Positions 7,906 to 16,962 of a stretch of 64,000 nt of DNA are shown here, one piece after another. The notes under the pieces were generated by a model. It had not been told where the DNA came from. It ran no database searches and was given only the letters and a program-made list of their open reading frames with translations. Source of the stretch: Lewinellaceae bacterium (lineage in GTDB: Bacteria; Bacteroidota; Bacteroidia; Chitinophagales; Saprospiraceae); contig JACJYC010000004.1 in NCBI GenBank assembly GCA_020636325.1, positions 1-64,000 of the forward strand. The letters run 5' to 3'. The position numbers and the translations under genes are program-made. Positions within the stretch are counted from its first letter, which is position 1. Every line of letters begins with the position of its first letter.

Positions 7906-8576
7906 TCCGGGTTATTAAGGATAACAGATTTTTTTTCACCGTAGCCGGGATCTGGGTACTCGCCGGATTGTGCCTGCTGCTGTTCATCCCCCACGGACAT
8001 GAGGTGTTGTGGTTGAATCAGAACCGAACACCGGCCGCCGACGTTTTTTTCCGGTTCTGGACCCGTTTGGGCGAACCGGTTGCCTATATCGTATGCATTT
8101 TCCTGCTGTTGTTTGTGCGGTACCGTTCGGCTGTATTGATCCCGGCGATCGGCATCAGCGTGACGCTGATCAGCTTTCTGGCCAAAGCCTGGTTCCACCA
8201 GGACAGGCCGTTCCCGTTTTTCAGCAAGGCCGGGCTTTGGGAGCAATTCAATCCGGTGGAAGGCGTCAGATTGCTGGGCGGCGCCAACAGTTTTCCTTCG
8301 GGGCACAGCACTTCGGCTTTTGCCTTGTTCACTTTTGTAGCGCTTAACCTGGCGGGAAAGCGCGGCCCCGGGATCGTGCTGGCCCTGACGGCAATCTTCG
8401 TGGCGGTTTCCCGGATATACCTGTTGCAACATTTTCTGCGCGATGTCGTCTTCGGCTCCGTGCTGGGCATGCTGATCGGCCTTTCGTTTTACCTGATACA
8501 GGTTTCGCTCTCCCGCCGGCCCGGACATTGGCTGGACGGCAAACTTCGAATCCCTGCCCGAAAGGAAACGGCCTGA
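7902..8576 (+). CDS. PAP2-family membrane phosphatase
   Basis: The 224-residue membrane protein carries the three phosphatase motifs: KAWFHQDRP (about residues 87-95), PSGHSTS (about 130-136) and SRIYLLQHFLRD (about 168-179). PAP2 enzymes hydrolyse lipid phosphates such as undecaprenyl pyrophosphate or phosphatidate, with the active site facing the periplasm. The ATG overlaps the stop of the LPS permease gene (ATGA), so the two are translationally coupled. An envelope lipid role, such as lipid-carrier recycling or lipid A dephosphorylation, is inferred from that pairing. Confidence 0.88.
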   Translation: MIRVIKDNRFFFTVAGIWVLAGLCLLLFIPHGHEVLWLNQNRTPAADVFFRFWTRLGEPVAYIVCIFLLLFVRYRSAVLIPAIGISVTLISFLAKAWFHQDRPFPFFSKAGLWEQFNPVEGVRLLGGANSFPSGHSTSAFALFTFVALNLAGKRGPGIVLALTAIFVAVSRIYLLQHFLRDVVFGSVLGMLIGLSFYLIQVSLSRRPGHWLDGKLRIPARKETA

Positions 8577-8583
8577 GCCCGGA

Positions 8584-9915
8584 TTATTTTTCCCGGATCA
8601 GCTGCTTTTCCAGATCCTCCAGCGATACGCCTTTCGTTTCCGGCATCACCCGCCAGACAAACAGCAGTTGCAGCACCATCATCAAGGCAAAAAAGGCGAA
8701 GATGTACCCCGCTCCGAATTTGCCCGCGAAGAAGGGAAAATTCCCCGCGATCAAAGCTGCAAACACCCAGTGGGTGGCGCTGCCCAGCGAGTTGCCGTAT
8801 GACCGGACCTCATTGGGAAAAATCTCGGAAATGAACACCCAGATCACGGCGCCCTGACCGATGGCATGGGCTGCAATGAATGCAAACAGCAGGATCGGCA
8901 CCAGCAGGCTGTTGGAAGCTGCGCCGCTGAAAAAGGCAAAGGAGACCAGCCCAAGCGAAAGGATATAACCGAAGGAGCCGATATACATCAGGAAGCGCCT
9001 TCCCATCCTGTCGATCAGCGCCAGCCCCAACATGGTGAAGACCAGGTTGATCACGCCGATGCCGACCGAGGACAACAGCGCAGAGCTCTCTTCCATGCCC
9101 GTTTGGGAAAAGATCCGGGGCGCGTAGTAGATCACCGCATTGATGCCGGAAACCTGGTTAAAAAACGCGATCAGGAACGCCAGCATGATCGGCAGCTTGT
9201 ATCGGCCGGAGATAAAGGCCTTGAACCCGGATTGCCGGTGGTGGTCGGTGCTTTGGATGGCCCTCAGGGCTTCCTGCTCATTGCCCGGGTCGATGATGCG
9301 CAGGGTTTTCAGCGCCTCCTCAACCTGTCCTTTCTTGATGATCAGCCAGCGCGGGCTTTCCGGTACGTACAGGATCATGACTACGAATGCCAGGGCCGGA
9401 ACGGCTTCAACCCCCAGCATCCACCGCCAGGCGCCTTCCGCCTCGGTGCCGATCAGGAAGTTGGAAAAATAGGCGATCAGGATGCCCAATACGATGTTGA
9501 ACTGGAAGAGGGCCGTGAGGAAGCCCCGGTTCTCTTTGGGCGCGATCTCGGAGATGTACATGGGGGCCGCAACCGAGGAAGCGCCGACCCCAAGGCCGCC
9601 GATGAACCGGAAGATCATCAGGGAGTAGATCTCCGGAGCAAGCGCGGAGCCGACGGCCGAGACCAGGTACAGCAGCGCTACCCAGAAAAGGGTCTTTTTG
9701 CGCCCCATGATCTCTGAGGGTATGCCGCCGAACAGCGCTCCGATGATGGTACCGTACAGCGCCATGGCGACCATCTGGCCGATCATGGCATCGCTCAGCT
9801 TCCAGAGTTGCTGTATCTCCTGTTCGCCGCCGGAGATGACGGCCGTGTCGAAGCCAAACAAAAAACCGCCCAGCGCTACGGTAATGGACCAAAAAACTAC
9901 CTTGCCGTTGTTCAT
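8584..9915 (-). CDS. sugar porter (MFS) family transporter
   Basis: The 443-residue protein has twelve hydrophobic segments and sugar-porter signatures: FLFGFDTAVISG in helix 1, GRKKTL after helix 2, PESPRWL after helix 6, DRMGRR in the second half and PETKGVSLE at the end. The family imports hexoses or pentoses, usually by proton symport, through the inner membrane. The sugar cannot be told from the sequence. It converges with the PAP2 gene with a 7-bp gap. It is transcribed alone, and the spacer upstream holds a CAGTTGA repeat array. Confidence 0.9.
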   Translation of the reverse strand: MNNGKVVFWSITVALGGFLFGFDTAVISGGEQEIQQLWKLSDAMIGQMVAMALYGTIIGALFGGIPSEIMGRKKTLFWVALLYLVSAVGSALAPEIYSLMIFRFIGGLGVGASSVAAPMYISEIAPKENRGFLTALFQFNIVLGILIAYFSNFLIGTEAEGAWRWMLGVEAVPALAFVVMILYVPESPRWLIIKKGQVEEALKTLRIIDPGNEQEALRAIQSTDHHRQSGFKAFISGRYKLPIMLAFLIAFFNQVSGINAVIYYAPRIFSQTGMEESSALLSSVGIGVINLVFTMLGLALIDRMGRRFLMYIGSFGYILSLGLVSFAFFSGAASNSLLVPILLFAFIAAHAIGQGAVIWVFISEIFPNEVRSYGNSLGSATHWVFAALIAGNFPFFAGKFGAGYIFAFFALMMVLQLLFVWRVMPETKGVSLEDLEKQLIREK

Positions 9916-9950
9916 TTCGTCTTGTTTGGCGGCAATTTAGGACAATTTTA

Positions 9951-10025
9951 TGACAGTTGTCAGTGGTCAGTTGTCAGTTGACAGTTGACAGTTGACAGTT
10001 GACAGTTGACAGTTGACAGTGGTCA
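9951..10025. repeat. CAGTTGA heptanucleotide tandem repeat
   Basis: About eight units of CAGTTGA/CAGTTGT/CAGTGGT run in tandem between the transporter start and the lipoprotein stop codon. The unit recurs at 46285-46322 and, in reverse complement, at about 50966-50983. The rest of the spacer (10026-10138) shows no reading frame. Confidence 0.85.
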
Positions 10026-10138
10026 GTCTGGTAGCTGGGTGAGGTCGAAGCTACAACGGAGCGCCCAACAATGAACCAACAAACCGCCGTCCACCAGAAC
10101 ATTAAGGACCGGCGGTGGACGGAGGTCCGACATTGAAG

Positions 10139-10798
10139 TTATTCCAGTTTGCCCAATTTCAGATCGTCATAGGCATCGCGGAGGTCTTTGGCTTTGATGT
10201 TGCGGCCTTTGACGCTGATGATGTAGCGCTTTTTATAGAAGACGCTGAGCTCACCGTCGCCGTTCTTTTCGTTGAATTTTTCGAAGGCCTTGTTGCCGTC
10301 AATGGTGACGGTCCTTTCGTAGCCGTCATCGGATTCGTTGTCGATCTCGACCATGGTCCAGGCAGCGGCGCCCAGGGCGGCCAGTCCGACGCCCGCGCCG
10401 TCCACAACGTTTACTTCCAGGCGTTTGTCGCCGTCGCGATAGACAGCTTCAGCGTTGGAGATCTTGAAGCCCGCCGCCCCGTTGCGTTGGCCCTTATGGG
10501 ATTCGCGATCCATTCCGAGGAGTTTTTCCGGCATGGTTTCTTTCAGGTCGCGGAAATCCATGGCTTCAACCGGATTGCCGTTGGCATCCTTGACCTGGAT
10601 ATTCTGGAGGGCATTGCCGATCTGTTCCAGGCCGCTTTTGAGGTCTTCGCCGGCTTTTTCCATTTCTTCTTTCGCTTCGTTCATGGCCTCTTTGGTCTCT
10701 TTTTCAGCCTCTTCAGCTTCTTTCGCGGCGCTGTTGGAACAAGCGGTGGTGAACAAAATGGCAAAGGCGAGGAATGGGAAAAAAAGTCTTCTCAACAT
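10139..10798 (-). CDS. lipoprotein with charged helical N-terminus, unknown function
   Basis: The 219-residue protein starts with a lipoprotein signal peptide, MLRRLFFPFLAFAILFTTAC, so Cys20 is the likely lipidated residue. Residues about 25-62 form a strongly charged helix rich in E, K and A (coiled-coil-like). A compact domain of about 150 residues follows. I do not recognise the family. An envelope location is likely. It stands between two repeat-filled spacers, with its ATG directly after the GTTGTT tract. Confidence 0.75.
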   Translation of the reverse strand: MLRRLFFPFLAFAILFTTACSNSAAKEAEEAEKETKEAMNEAKEEMEKAGEDLKSGLEQIGNALQNIQVKDANGNPVEAMDFRDLKETMPEKLLGMDRESHKGQRNGAAGFKISNAEAVYRDGDKRLEVNVVDGAGVGLAALGAAAWTMVEIDNESDDGYERTVTIDGNKAFEKFNEKNGDGELSVFYKKRYIISVKGRNIKAKDLRDAYDDLKLGKLE

Positions 10799-10828
10799 GG
10801 TTAACGGTTTTTTTGGTTATGATGGATT

Positions 10829-11033
10829 GATATTGTTGTTTGTTGTTGTTTGTGTTGTTGTTTGTTATTGTTTGTTATTGTTTGTTGTTGTTTGTTGTTG
10901 TTTGTTGCCGGTACCGAATGAACAACCATAAACAACCATGAACAACCATAAACAACCATAAACAACAATAAACCGGTCAAAACAATAATAAACAAGCCAA
11001 AACAAAAATAAACGACCATAAACCAGCAAAACC
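10829..11033. repeat. GTTGTTTG tract facing an AAACAACCATA tract
   Basis: The first half of the spacer is repeated GTTGTTT (10829-10907) and the second half is repeated AAACAACCATA (10918-11033). The halves are complementary at the GTTGTTT/AAACAAC core, so a long imperfect hairpin of roughly 200 nt could form. It begins right after the recN stop codon in the direction of recN transcription. A similar arrangement lies at 36675-36896. Confidence 0.8.
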
Positions 11034-11035
11034 GA

Positions 11036-12691
11036 TCAACCCGCCATCAGCTCACGGGCGTTTTCGATAGCCGAGTCGCTGGGAGGGCTTTGGCTCAGCA
11101 TGGTTGCTATTGCGCGGATGCGCTCATCCGGATTGAGCAGGCGGACGTGGGTAACGGTACGGTCCTCCCGGTCTTTTTTATAGATAAAATAGTGGGCATC
11201 CGCCTTGGCCGCAATTTGCGGAGAATGGGTGATGGATACCACCTGGTGTTTTAAGGATAATGCTTTCAACAATTTACCTACGCTGAGGGCCACATCGCCG
11301 GAAACCCCGGAATCGATCTCGTCGAAGATCAGGGTAGGGAAGGAGATGGCTCCTGCGATCAGGGATTTGGCAGCCAGGTTGAGCCGTGAAAGCTCACCGC
11401 CTGAAGCCACATCCTTGATGGCCTGCAGTTTGCCGCCTTTGTTGGCTGCAAACCGGAACTGGACCTCATCCAGCCCGGTAGCGGTAAATTCCTGCAGTTC
11501 CTGAAAATGGACCTTCAACTGGGCATGTTTCATCGACAATTGCCCGAGGCGCTTTTCAACTTCTTCGCCGAAAGCCGGGCCTACGGATTGCCGTTTGGCG
11601 CGGAGTTCGGCTGCAAGTTTCTGCAATATGTTCTTTTCCGCCTGGATCTGTTCCCTTAATTCGACGATTTGGTCGCTCAGATCGGCGAAAGTATGCAGTC
11701 TTTGTTCGGTTTCTTCCTTCAATGCGAGCAATTCCGCGGTGGTTTGCACGCCGTATTTGTTCTGCAGGCGGTAGATCAGGTCGAGGCGCTGCTCGACTTC
11801 CTGTATGCGCTCAGGGTCGTATTCGGTTTCTTCCGCTATTTTTTCGAATTCGCCGGAAAGGTCCTGCAATTCTACGATCATCCCGGAAAGGCGTTCGTTG
11901 AGTTGGCCGATTTCGGGGCTGACCTTTTCCAGGCTTTGCAAGGCGTTGCGCATATCCGTCAGCTGGGAAAGAACAGCCATGTCGCTTTCGCTTAATCCCT
12001 GGAAAGCCTCGCCCGTTACCCGTTTGATGTCCTCGGCATTGTTGAGTTTGGCGATTTCGGATTCGAGGGTTTCCTGCTCTCCGGCGGCCAGATTGGCGGC
12101 CTCCAGTTCGTCAAGTTGGAATTGCAGGAATTCGATCTCGCGGGCTGCCTGGCTGTTTTCGGCTTCCAGTGCGGCCAGTTTGCGCGTGTCGGATTGATAT
12201 TTGCGAAAATGGCCCTGGTATTTTTCCAGCAGGTCTTTATTGCCGGCCAGTGCGTCGATCATCCGGAGCTGAAAGGAGACCTGGTTGATGTCCAGGCTGT
12301 CGAATTGCTGGTGAAGGTCGATCAGGGAGTCGCTGAGGTCCTCCAGTATTTTCAGGTTGACGGGGGAGTCATTGACAAAGGCCCTGGATTTGCCGGAAGG
12401 CAGGATCTCGCGCCGGATGACCAGTTCGGAGTCGAAATCCAGTTCATTTGCATCAAAAAACGGCCGCAGGTTGTACTGGCTGATGTCAAAAACGCCTTCT
12501 ACAACGCATTTTTCCGCGTCGTTGTACAGGGCTTTGGTATCCGCGCGTTCGCCCATGATCATGCCGAGCGCGCCCAGCAGGATGGATTTGCCGGCGCCGG
12601 TTTCACCGGTAATAATGGTCAGGCCCTCGGAAAAACGGATCTCCAGGGACTCTATAAGGGCGTAATTGCGGATTTGCAAACTTCTTATCAT
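11036..12691 (-). CDS. recN: DNA repair protein RecN
   Basis: The 551-residue protein is an SMC-like ATPase. It has Walker A GETGAGKS at about residues 31-38, a long central coiled coil (about 150-370), the ABC signature ASGGELSRL and Walker B TLIFDEIDSGVSG. RecN is recruited to double-strand breaks and helps bring broken ends together for recombination. I start at the ATG at 12691 (MIRSLQIRNYALIE), which matches family N-termini; a 16-codon upstream extension is unlikely. A -7 box TATTTTTG lies at 12744-12737. The transcript runs into the repeat-rich spacer. Confidence 0.95.
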   Translation of the reverse strand: MIRSLQIRNYALIESLEIRFSEGLTIITGETGAGKSILLGALGMIMGERADTKALYNDAEKCVVEGVFDISQYNLRPFFDANELDFDSELVIRREILPSGKSRAFVNDSPVNLKILEDLSDSLIDLHQQFDSLDINQVSFQLRMIDALAGNKDLLEKYQGHFRKYQSDTRKLAALEAENSQAAREIEFLQFQLDELEAANLAAGEQETLESEIAKLNNAEDIKRVTGEAFQGLSESDMAVLSQLTDMRNALQSLEKVSPEIGQLNERLSGMIVELQDLSGEFEKIAEETEYDPERIQEVEQRLDLIYRLQNKYGVQTTAELLALKEETEQRLHTFADLSDQIVELREQIQAEKNILQKLAAELRAKRQSVGPAFGEEVEKRLGQLSMKHAQLKVHFQELQEFTATGLDEVQFRFAANKGGKLQAIKDVASGGELSRLNLAAKSLIAGAISFPTLIFDEIDSGVSGDVALSVGKLLKALSLKHQVVSITHSPQIAAKADAHYFIYKKDREDRTVTHVRLLNPDERIRAIATMLSQSPPSDSAIENARELMAG

Positions 12692-12736
12692 AGCGCTGAG
12701 CGGCGCCCTGCTGGGCAAGGCTGATCTAGCTGCCTG

Positions 12737-12744
12737 CAAAAATA
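12737..12744 (-). promoter_or_regulatory. -7 box TATTTTTG for recN
   Basis: The minus strand reads GTATTTTTGCAGG, matching TAnnTTTG, 46 bp before the chosen recN ATG. Its position supports the shorter start. Confidence 0.5.
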
Positions 12745-12805
12745 CATTTTAATGTTTTTCCGCAGGAACTTTAAATAAATACTTTTGGAATTTTTCCCGC
12801 AGGGA

Positions 12806-13357
12806 TCAATCGGCCCGGACGCGGTAGATGCCCGTATAGTCGCCGAGGCTGGGATCGATGCATAAGCGGCTGCCCGTTCCGGCGTCCCGGATCTCCACAT
12901 AGTCGTGGTCCTTGAAAAAGGGATCTTTGAAAAGGCGATGGACATCATAGCCCAGGAAGTAGATCTTTCCGACCTTGTGGCTGGCCTGGAATTGGTCCGC
13001 CCAGCCGTTTTGCCGGAACATCTGTTGGCAAACCGATGCATACAAGGCGGCATACCCGATGCAATTGGCCTTGCCCGCCCGATAGGCTTCATCGGGATTT
13101 GACGGCGCCGACCGCAGGGCAAAGGAAAGGTTCCGCGCAGTAATCGACCGGGCTATTTTAACGATTTCACCGAGCTGGTCGGGCTTCCGGACGGAAAGCT
13201 GCTCTTCGATAAGCGCTTTCAGCTCCTGGTCGGCCGGCGCCATGACGGAGCGCTCCGCAACGGGCCGGTATTGCACCAGTCCCCGGAAAAGGGCGCCCCT
13301 CGCCGCAAACAGGACCAGCAGGATGCCCAGCCAAACGATCCACTTCCTTTTTTTCAT
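12806..13357 (-). CDS. membrane-anchored transglutaminase-like protein
   Basis: The 183-residue protein has one N-terminal hydrophobic segment (about residues 5-27) and an extracytoplasmic domain. The segment KANCIGYAALYASVC supplies a Cys at a helix start, DHDYVEIRD a His, and IDPSLGDYTGI an Asp. Together these match the Cys-His-Asp arrangement of transglutaminase-like cysteine peptidases. The natural substrate is unknown. Its ATG overlaps the stop codon of the M19 dipeptidase gene by 4 bp, so the two are coupled and may act together on peptides or the cell wall. Confidence 0.65.
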   Translation of the reverse strand: MKKRKWIVWLGILLVLFAARGALFRGLVQYRPVAERSVMAPADQELKALIEEQLSVRKPDQLGEIVKIARSITARNLSFALRSAPSNPDEAYRAGKANCIGYAALYASVCQQMFRQNGWADQFQASHKVGKIYFLGYDVHRLFKDPFFKDHDYVEIRDAGTGSRLCIDPSLGDYTGIYRVRAD

Positions 13358-14457
13358 TTGCGCCAGGCCTCTCTTAAAAACCGGAGCCAGTTTTTGTGGA
13401 AAATATTATCGATATCATCGTCCGAATAACCGCGTTTTTTCAATACCGGTCCCAGCTTTTGCAGATCGGCGATGGTGTCGATTTCCATCGGGCACTGGTT
13501 TTTACCGAAAGCGCCGTCGAGGTCGCTGCCGATGGCAGAATGCAGGGAATTGCCCGCCATCTGGCAGACATAGTCGATATGGTCGGCTGCCTTTTCGAGG
13601 TCAACGCCGGCGCCTGCCGGAGTGGAAACGCCGCGCACCCAGCCCGGGGTCAGCATCCAGGCATCCAGTACGGCCCCGATGACGGCGCCCCGGTTGAGGA
13701 GTTCCCGGATCTGTTCGTCGCTGAATTGCCGGTTGTGCGGCACCAGGGCCCGGCAGTTATTGTGGCTGGCCCAGACTCGGCCGTTGAAATGGTCCATGGC
13801 TTCCCAAAAGCTCTGATCGCAGAGGTGGGTGGCGTCGAGTATGATGTTGAGCTCCTCCATTTTTTTCAGGAGCTGTTTCCCTTTCTCGCCGATGCCGCCT
13901 GCCGAATCGGTGCCGAAGGCGTACGTGCCGGGACCGTAATGGCCGGGTCCGAGAGCCCGCAATCCGGCAGCGTGGCTTTTTTCAAGGTAATCGAGGCTGA
14001 CGATGGAGTCGGCGCCTTCCAGGCTCAGGATGTATCCGATGGCCCGGTAACCGGGATCGGTGTCCAGTTTTTGCAGGTGATCATCCAGGGAAGCCCGGTC
14101 GGTTATGGGCTGCAGCTGGCCGGCTTCTTCCATCGTCCGGTACCAGGCGAGCTGGGCTTGGGTCATGGCCCAGGCCTGCTGCGGCGACCGCCAACCGGGG
14201 AGCGGGTTGCTTTTTTTGACGTAACGGGCGATCTGGGTGGCGGTGCAGATCCTGATATGGCCTTCCCGCATGGCGTCAAATGAGACGGTGCCCATACTGC
14301 GGTCGGGTTTGTCGGTCATGTTTTGTTCGCTTTCCCGAATGGCGCCGATGGACCAGGTGAGGTCGCGGTTCCATTCAACGGCGTTCATGGCCAGGTCGAG
14401 GTGGCCGTCAAAAATAAGGGTATTTCGGTTCAAGTTTGGCCGGTTTTGATCGATCAA
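13354..14457 (-). CDS. membrane dipeptidase (peptidase family M19)
   Basis: The protein of up to 367 residues is a renal-dipeptidase-type amidohydrolase. It has the zinc motif DGHLDLAMN near the N-terminus, the bridging Glu in LSLEGADSI, metal-binding His residues around HLCDQSFWE and ASHNNCRAL, and GSDLDG late in the barrel. M19 enzymes cleave dipeptides, including D-amino acid forms. No ATG occurs before the HLD motif, so the start is a TTG. The frame opens at 14457, but a -7 box TACCTTTG covers 14462-14455, which makes the TTG at 14433 (LNRNTLIFDGHLD) more likely. It is coupled to the transglutaminase-like gene downstream. Confidence 0.85.
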   Translation of the reverse strand: MIDQNRPNLNRNTLIFDGHLDLAMNAVEWNRDLTWSIGAIRESEQNMTDKPDRSMGTVSFDAMREGHIRICTATQIARYVKKSNPLPGWRSPQQAWAMTQAQLAWYRTMEEAGQLQPITDRASLDDHLQKLDTDPGYRAIGYILSLEGADSIVSLDYLEKSHAAGLRALGPGHYGPGTYAFGTDSAGGIGEKGKQLLKKMEELNIILDATHLCDQSFWEAMDHFNGRVWASHNNCRALVPHNRQFSDEQIRELLNRGAVIGAVLDAWMLTPGWVRGVSTPAGAGVDLEKAADHIDYVCQMAGNSLHSAIGSDLDGAFGKNQCPMEIDTIADLQKLGPVLKKRGYSDDDIDNIFHKNWLRFLREAWRK

Positions 14458-14509
14458 AGGTACATGTTTCCCCCAAATCGCCTATCTTGGCGGTTAAAAC
14501 CTGAAGACC

Positions 14510-15142
14510 ATGAATAAATCATTCCTCGTATTTCTCGATGCCGGCCACGGCGCCCTCGACGCCAAAGGAAATTATGTCACAGCCCCCAGCAAACAATTTC
14601 AGCACACCCAGGGGGTCTTTCATAAAGGGAGCTGGTTCTATGAAGGGGTCTGGGACCGTACCCTCACCAACAGGGTCGCTTCCAAACTCGCCCAACTCGG
14701 CATCGATCACCTGATCGTGAGCCATGAATACCTCGATACCCCGCTCGCTTACCGGGTGGATATGGCCAACTGGTACGCCAAGCGCGCCTCAAAATCGCTG
14801 TACATCTCCAACCACGCCAACGCTTCCGGCGCCAACGCCCGCGGCTTTGAAGTCTATACCACGCCCGGCAAAACCGGATCAGACGCCGTTGCCGAATTGC
14901 ACTACAACAATGTAAAAGAACTGCTCGGCAACCGGATCACCATGCGGCCCGACAACAGCGACGGCGATTCCGACCGGGAAGCCAATTTCTACGTCATCCG
15001 CAAAACCGTCATGCCCGCCTTCCTGGTTGAACACCTGTTTTTCGACAACTTTGAAGACGCCAAACTCCTGATGGACGATGAGATCGTCGACTATTTTGCC
15101 GAAGCACAGGTGCGGACGATCATTCAATACATGGAGTCCTGA
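14510..15142 (+). CDS. N-acetylmuramoyl-L-alanine amidase (Amidase_3)
   Basis: The 210-residue protein carries the zinc residues of the amidase_3 family: His in FLDAGHG (about residue 13), a Glu in GSWFYEGVWDR, and His in ISNHANAS. The catalytic Glu is in FLVEHLF. The enzyme cleaves the bond between muramic acid and the stem peptide. No signal peptide or membrane segment is visible, so it may be cytoplasmic, exported by another route, or of a prophage/endolysin-like small type. It is a single gene, 25 bp before polX on the same strand, and so may be cotranscribed with it. Confidence 0.88.
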   Translation: MNKSFLVFLDAGHGALDAKGNYVTAPSKQFQHTQGVFHKGSWFYEGVWDRTLTNRVASKLAQLGIDHLIVSHEYLDTPLAYRVDMANWYAKRASKSLYISNHANASGANARGFEVYTTPGKTGSDAVAELHYNNVKELLGNRITMRPDNSDGDSDREANFYVIRKTVMPAFLVEHLFFDNFEDAKLLMDDEIVDYFAEAQVRTIIQYMES

Positions 15143-15167
15143 CCTCCTTTCACAGCTCAATCGAATA

Positions 15168-16826
15168 ATGACCAATAAGGAAATTGCCAACGAATTCCGG
15201 TTCCTGGGCGATATCATGGAATTGCACGGGGAAAACCCGTTCAAGATCCGCTCTTACCAAAATGCTTATATCACCCTGCGCAAACTGGACCGCCCCCTCG
15301 CTGAAATGGACCAGCCTGAAATGGAGGCCATTAAAGGGGTAGGGAAGGCCATCGCGGAAAAGATCGGTGAACTGCTCCAAACCGGCAAGATGTCCACCCT
15401 GGAGCAATACCGCGAAAAAACGCCGGAAGGAGTGCAGGAAATGCTTACCGTCAAAGGCTTCGGGCCCAAAAAGGTACAGGCCGTTTGGAAAGACCTTGGC
15501 ATCGAAACGGTCGGCGAACTCCTCTACGCCGTCAACGAAAACCGGCTGATCGAGCTGAAGGGCTTCGGGCAAAAAACACAGGAAGAGCTCAAACAGAAAC
15601 TCGAATACTTCCAACGGTCCCAGGATCAATTCCATTTTTCCGCGCTCGAAAGCGCCGCAAACAACCTGGTCAGCCTGTTGGAATCCGGGTTGAAGGACGC
15701 CCGGATCGCCCTTTGCGGAGCCATCCGGCGATGCGCCAATACCCTGGACGGCATCGACATCCTGGCGGCTTCCTCCGCAACGGTTCAGGAAATGGCGGCC
15801 GCCGCCAACCTCAAGGAAGGAAAAGGCGGAGAGCAACCCACCCATTTGTTGACCGACGACGACCTGCCGGTCAGGTTATACCGGTGCAAACCCGAAGAAT
15901 TCGGTTCGAAATTATTCCGGTACAGCGCCTCGGGCGAATTCATGGATGCCTTTCTGGCAAAATACCCCGGTCTGGATTTCCGGAACCTGCCGGAAGAACA
16001 GCAGGTCTTTGACAAGGCCGGTATTCCGTTCATTCCCCCGGAAATGCGGGAGCAGGAATGGGCCCTTGACCTGGCTGCAGGGAATGATCTTCCTGAACTC
16101 ATCGGGGAGGCGGACATTCGCGGGGTCATCCACAGCCATACCACCTACAGCGACGGCATAGCTACGCTGCGGGACATGGCGGAAACGGCCCGGGCGCTCG
16201 GGTACGATTACATCGGGATCACCGACCACTCCAAATCTGCCTTTTATGCCAACGGGTTGCAACCCGACCGGGTCCTGGCTCAAATGGAAGAGATCGATGC
16301 GCTTAACCGGGAGTTGGCGCCGTTCCGGATTTTTAAAGGCATCGAATCGGATATCCTGAACGACGGTTCCCTGGATTATGATCCGGAAATCCTCGGCCGG
16401 TTCGATTTCATCATCGCCTCTGTCCATTCCAACCTGCGGATGGATGAAGAAAAGGCCACACGGCGGATATTGACGGCTGTTGAAAACCCGTACACCTCGA
16501 TCCTGGGCCATCCCACCGGTCGGCTGCTGCTTTCAAGGCAAGGCTATCCGCTGGATCACAAAAAAATCATTGATGCCTGCGCGGCAAACGGCGTTTCCAT
16601 TGAACTCAATGCCAATCCTTATCGTTTGGATTTAGACTGGACATGGATTCCGTATGCCCTGGAAAAAGGCGTCCTGATCTCGATCAACCCGGATGCGCAC
16701 AGCAAGGAAGGGATCAGGGATATCCATTTCGGTGTGCGCTCAGCAAGGAAGGGAGGCCTAACCGCGGCTGCCTGCCTGAATGCCAGGTCGGCAGATGGTT
16801 TCCTCGCGGCCGTGCGAAAAGGTTGA
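15168..16826 (+). CDS. PolX-type protein: HhH and degenerate polymerase domain plus intact PHP domain
   Basis: The 552-residue protein has the PolX order: an 8-kDa-like N-terminal region (residues 1-75), helix-hairpin-helix segments (VKGFGPKKVQ, LKGFGQKTQ), a family X palm (about 170-290) and a C-terminal PHP domain (319-552). The PHP metal residues are present (HSHTTYSDG, TDHSKS, ASVHSNL, GHPTG, NPDAH). In the palm, the GDIDIL-type motif reads DGIDIL (194-199), so the first catalytic Asp is Gly195. The third catalytic Asp position reads VRLYRC (Arg236). Family X polymerases need three Asp residues, so I infer no polymerase activity but retained nuclease activity. The start at ATG 15168 matches family N-termini. 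Confidence 0.88.
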   Translation: MTNKEIANEFRFLGDIMELHGENPFKIRSYQNAYITLRKLDRPLAEMDQPEMEAIKGVGKAIAEKIGELLQTGKMSTLEQYREKTPEGVQEMLTVKGFGPKKVQAVWKDLGIETVGELLYAVNENRLIELKGFGQKTQEELKQKLEYFQRSQDQFHFSALESAANNLVSLLESGLKDARIALCGAIRRCANTLDGIDILAASSATVQEMAAAANLKEGKGGEQPTHLLTDDDLPVRLYRCKPEEFGSKLFRYSASGEFMDAFLAKYPGLDFRNLPEEQQVFDKAGIPFIPPEMREQEWALDLAAGNDLPELIGEADIRGVIHSHTTYSDGIATLRDMAETARALGYDYIGITDHSKSAFYANGLQPDRVLAQMEEIDALNRELAPFRIFKGIESDILNDGSLDYDPEILGRFDFIIASVHSNLRMDEEKATRRILTAVENPYTSILGHPTGRLLLSRQGYPLDHKKIIDACAANGVSIELNANPYRLDLDWTWIPYALEKGVLISINPDAHSKEGIRDIHFGVRSARKGGLTAAACLNARSADGFLAAVRKG

Positions 16827-16906
16827 AAACAGGCCTGTAAAGGCCTTTTTAACAACTCGTTAACAATAATTGCCGCAAGGTTAACAACGGTTATTTTTAA
16901 CTTCCC

Positions 16907-16914
16907 TACTTTTG
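16907..16914 (+). promoter_or_regulatory. -7 box TACTTTTG
   Basis: TACTTTTG matches TAnnTTTG, 48 bp before the ATG of the DUF1573 lipoprotein. It lies downstream of the longer alternative start region and supports the ATG at 16963. Confidence 0.5.
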
Positions 16915-16962
16915 TGCGAGCAAAGTATGAAATTCATTTTTAAACTTAAATTTGTCGAATCA

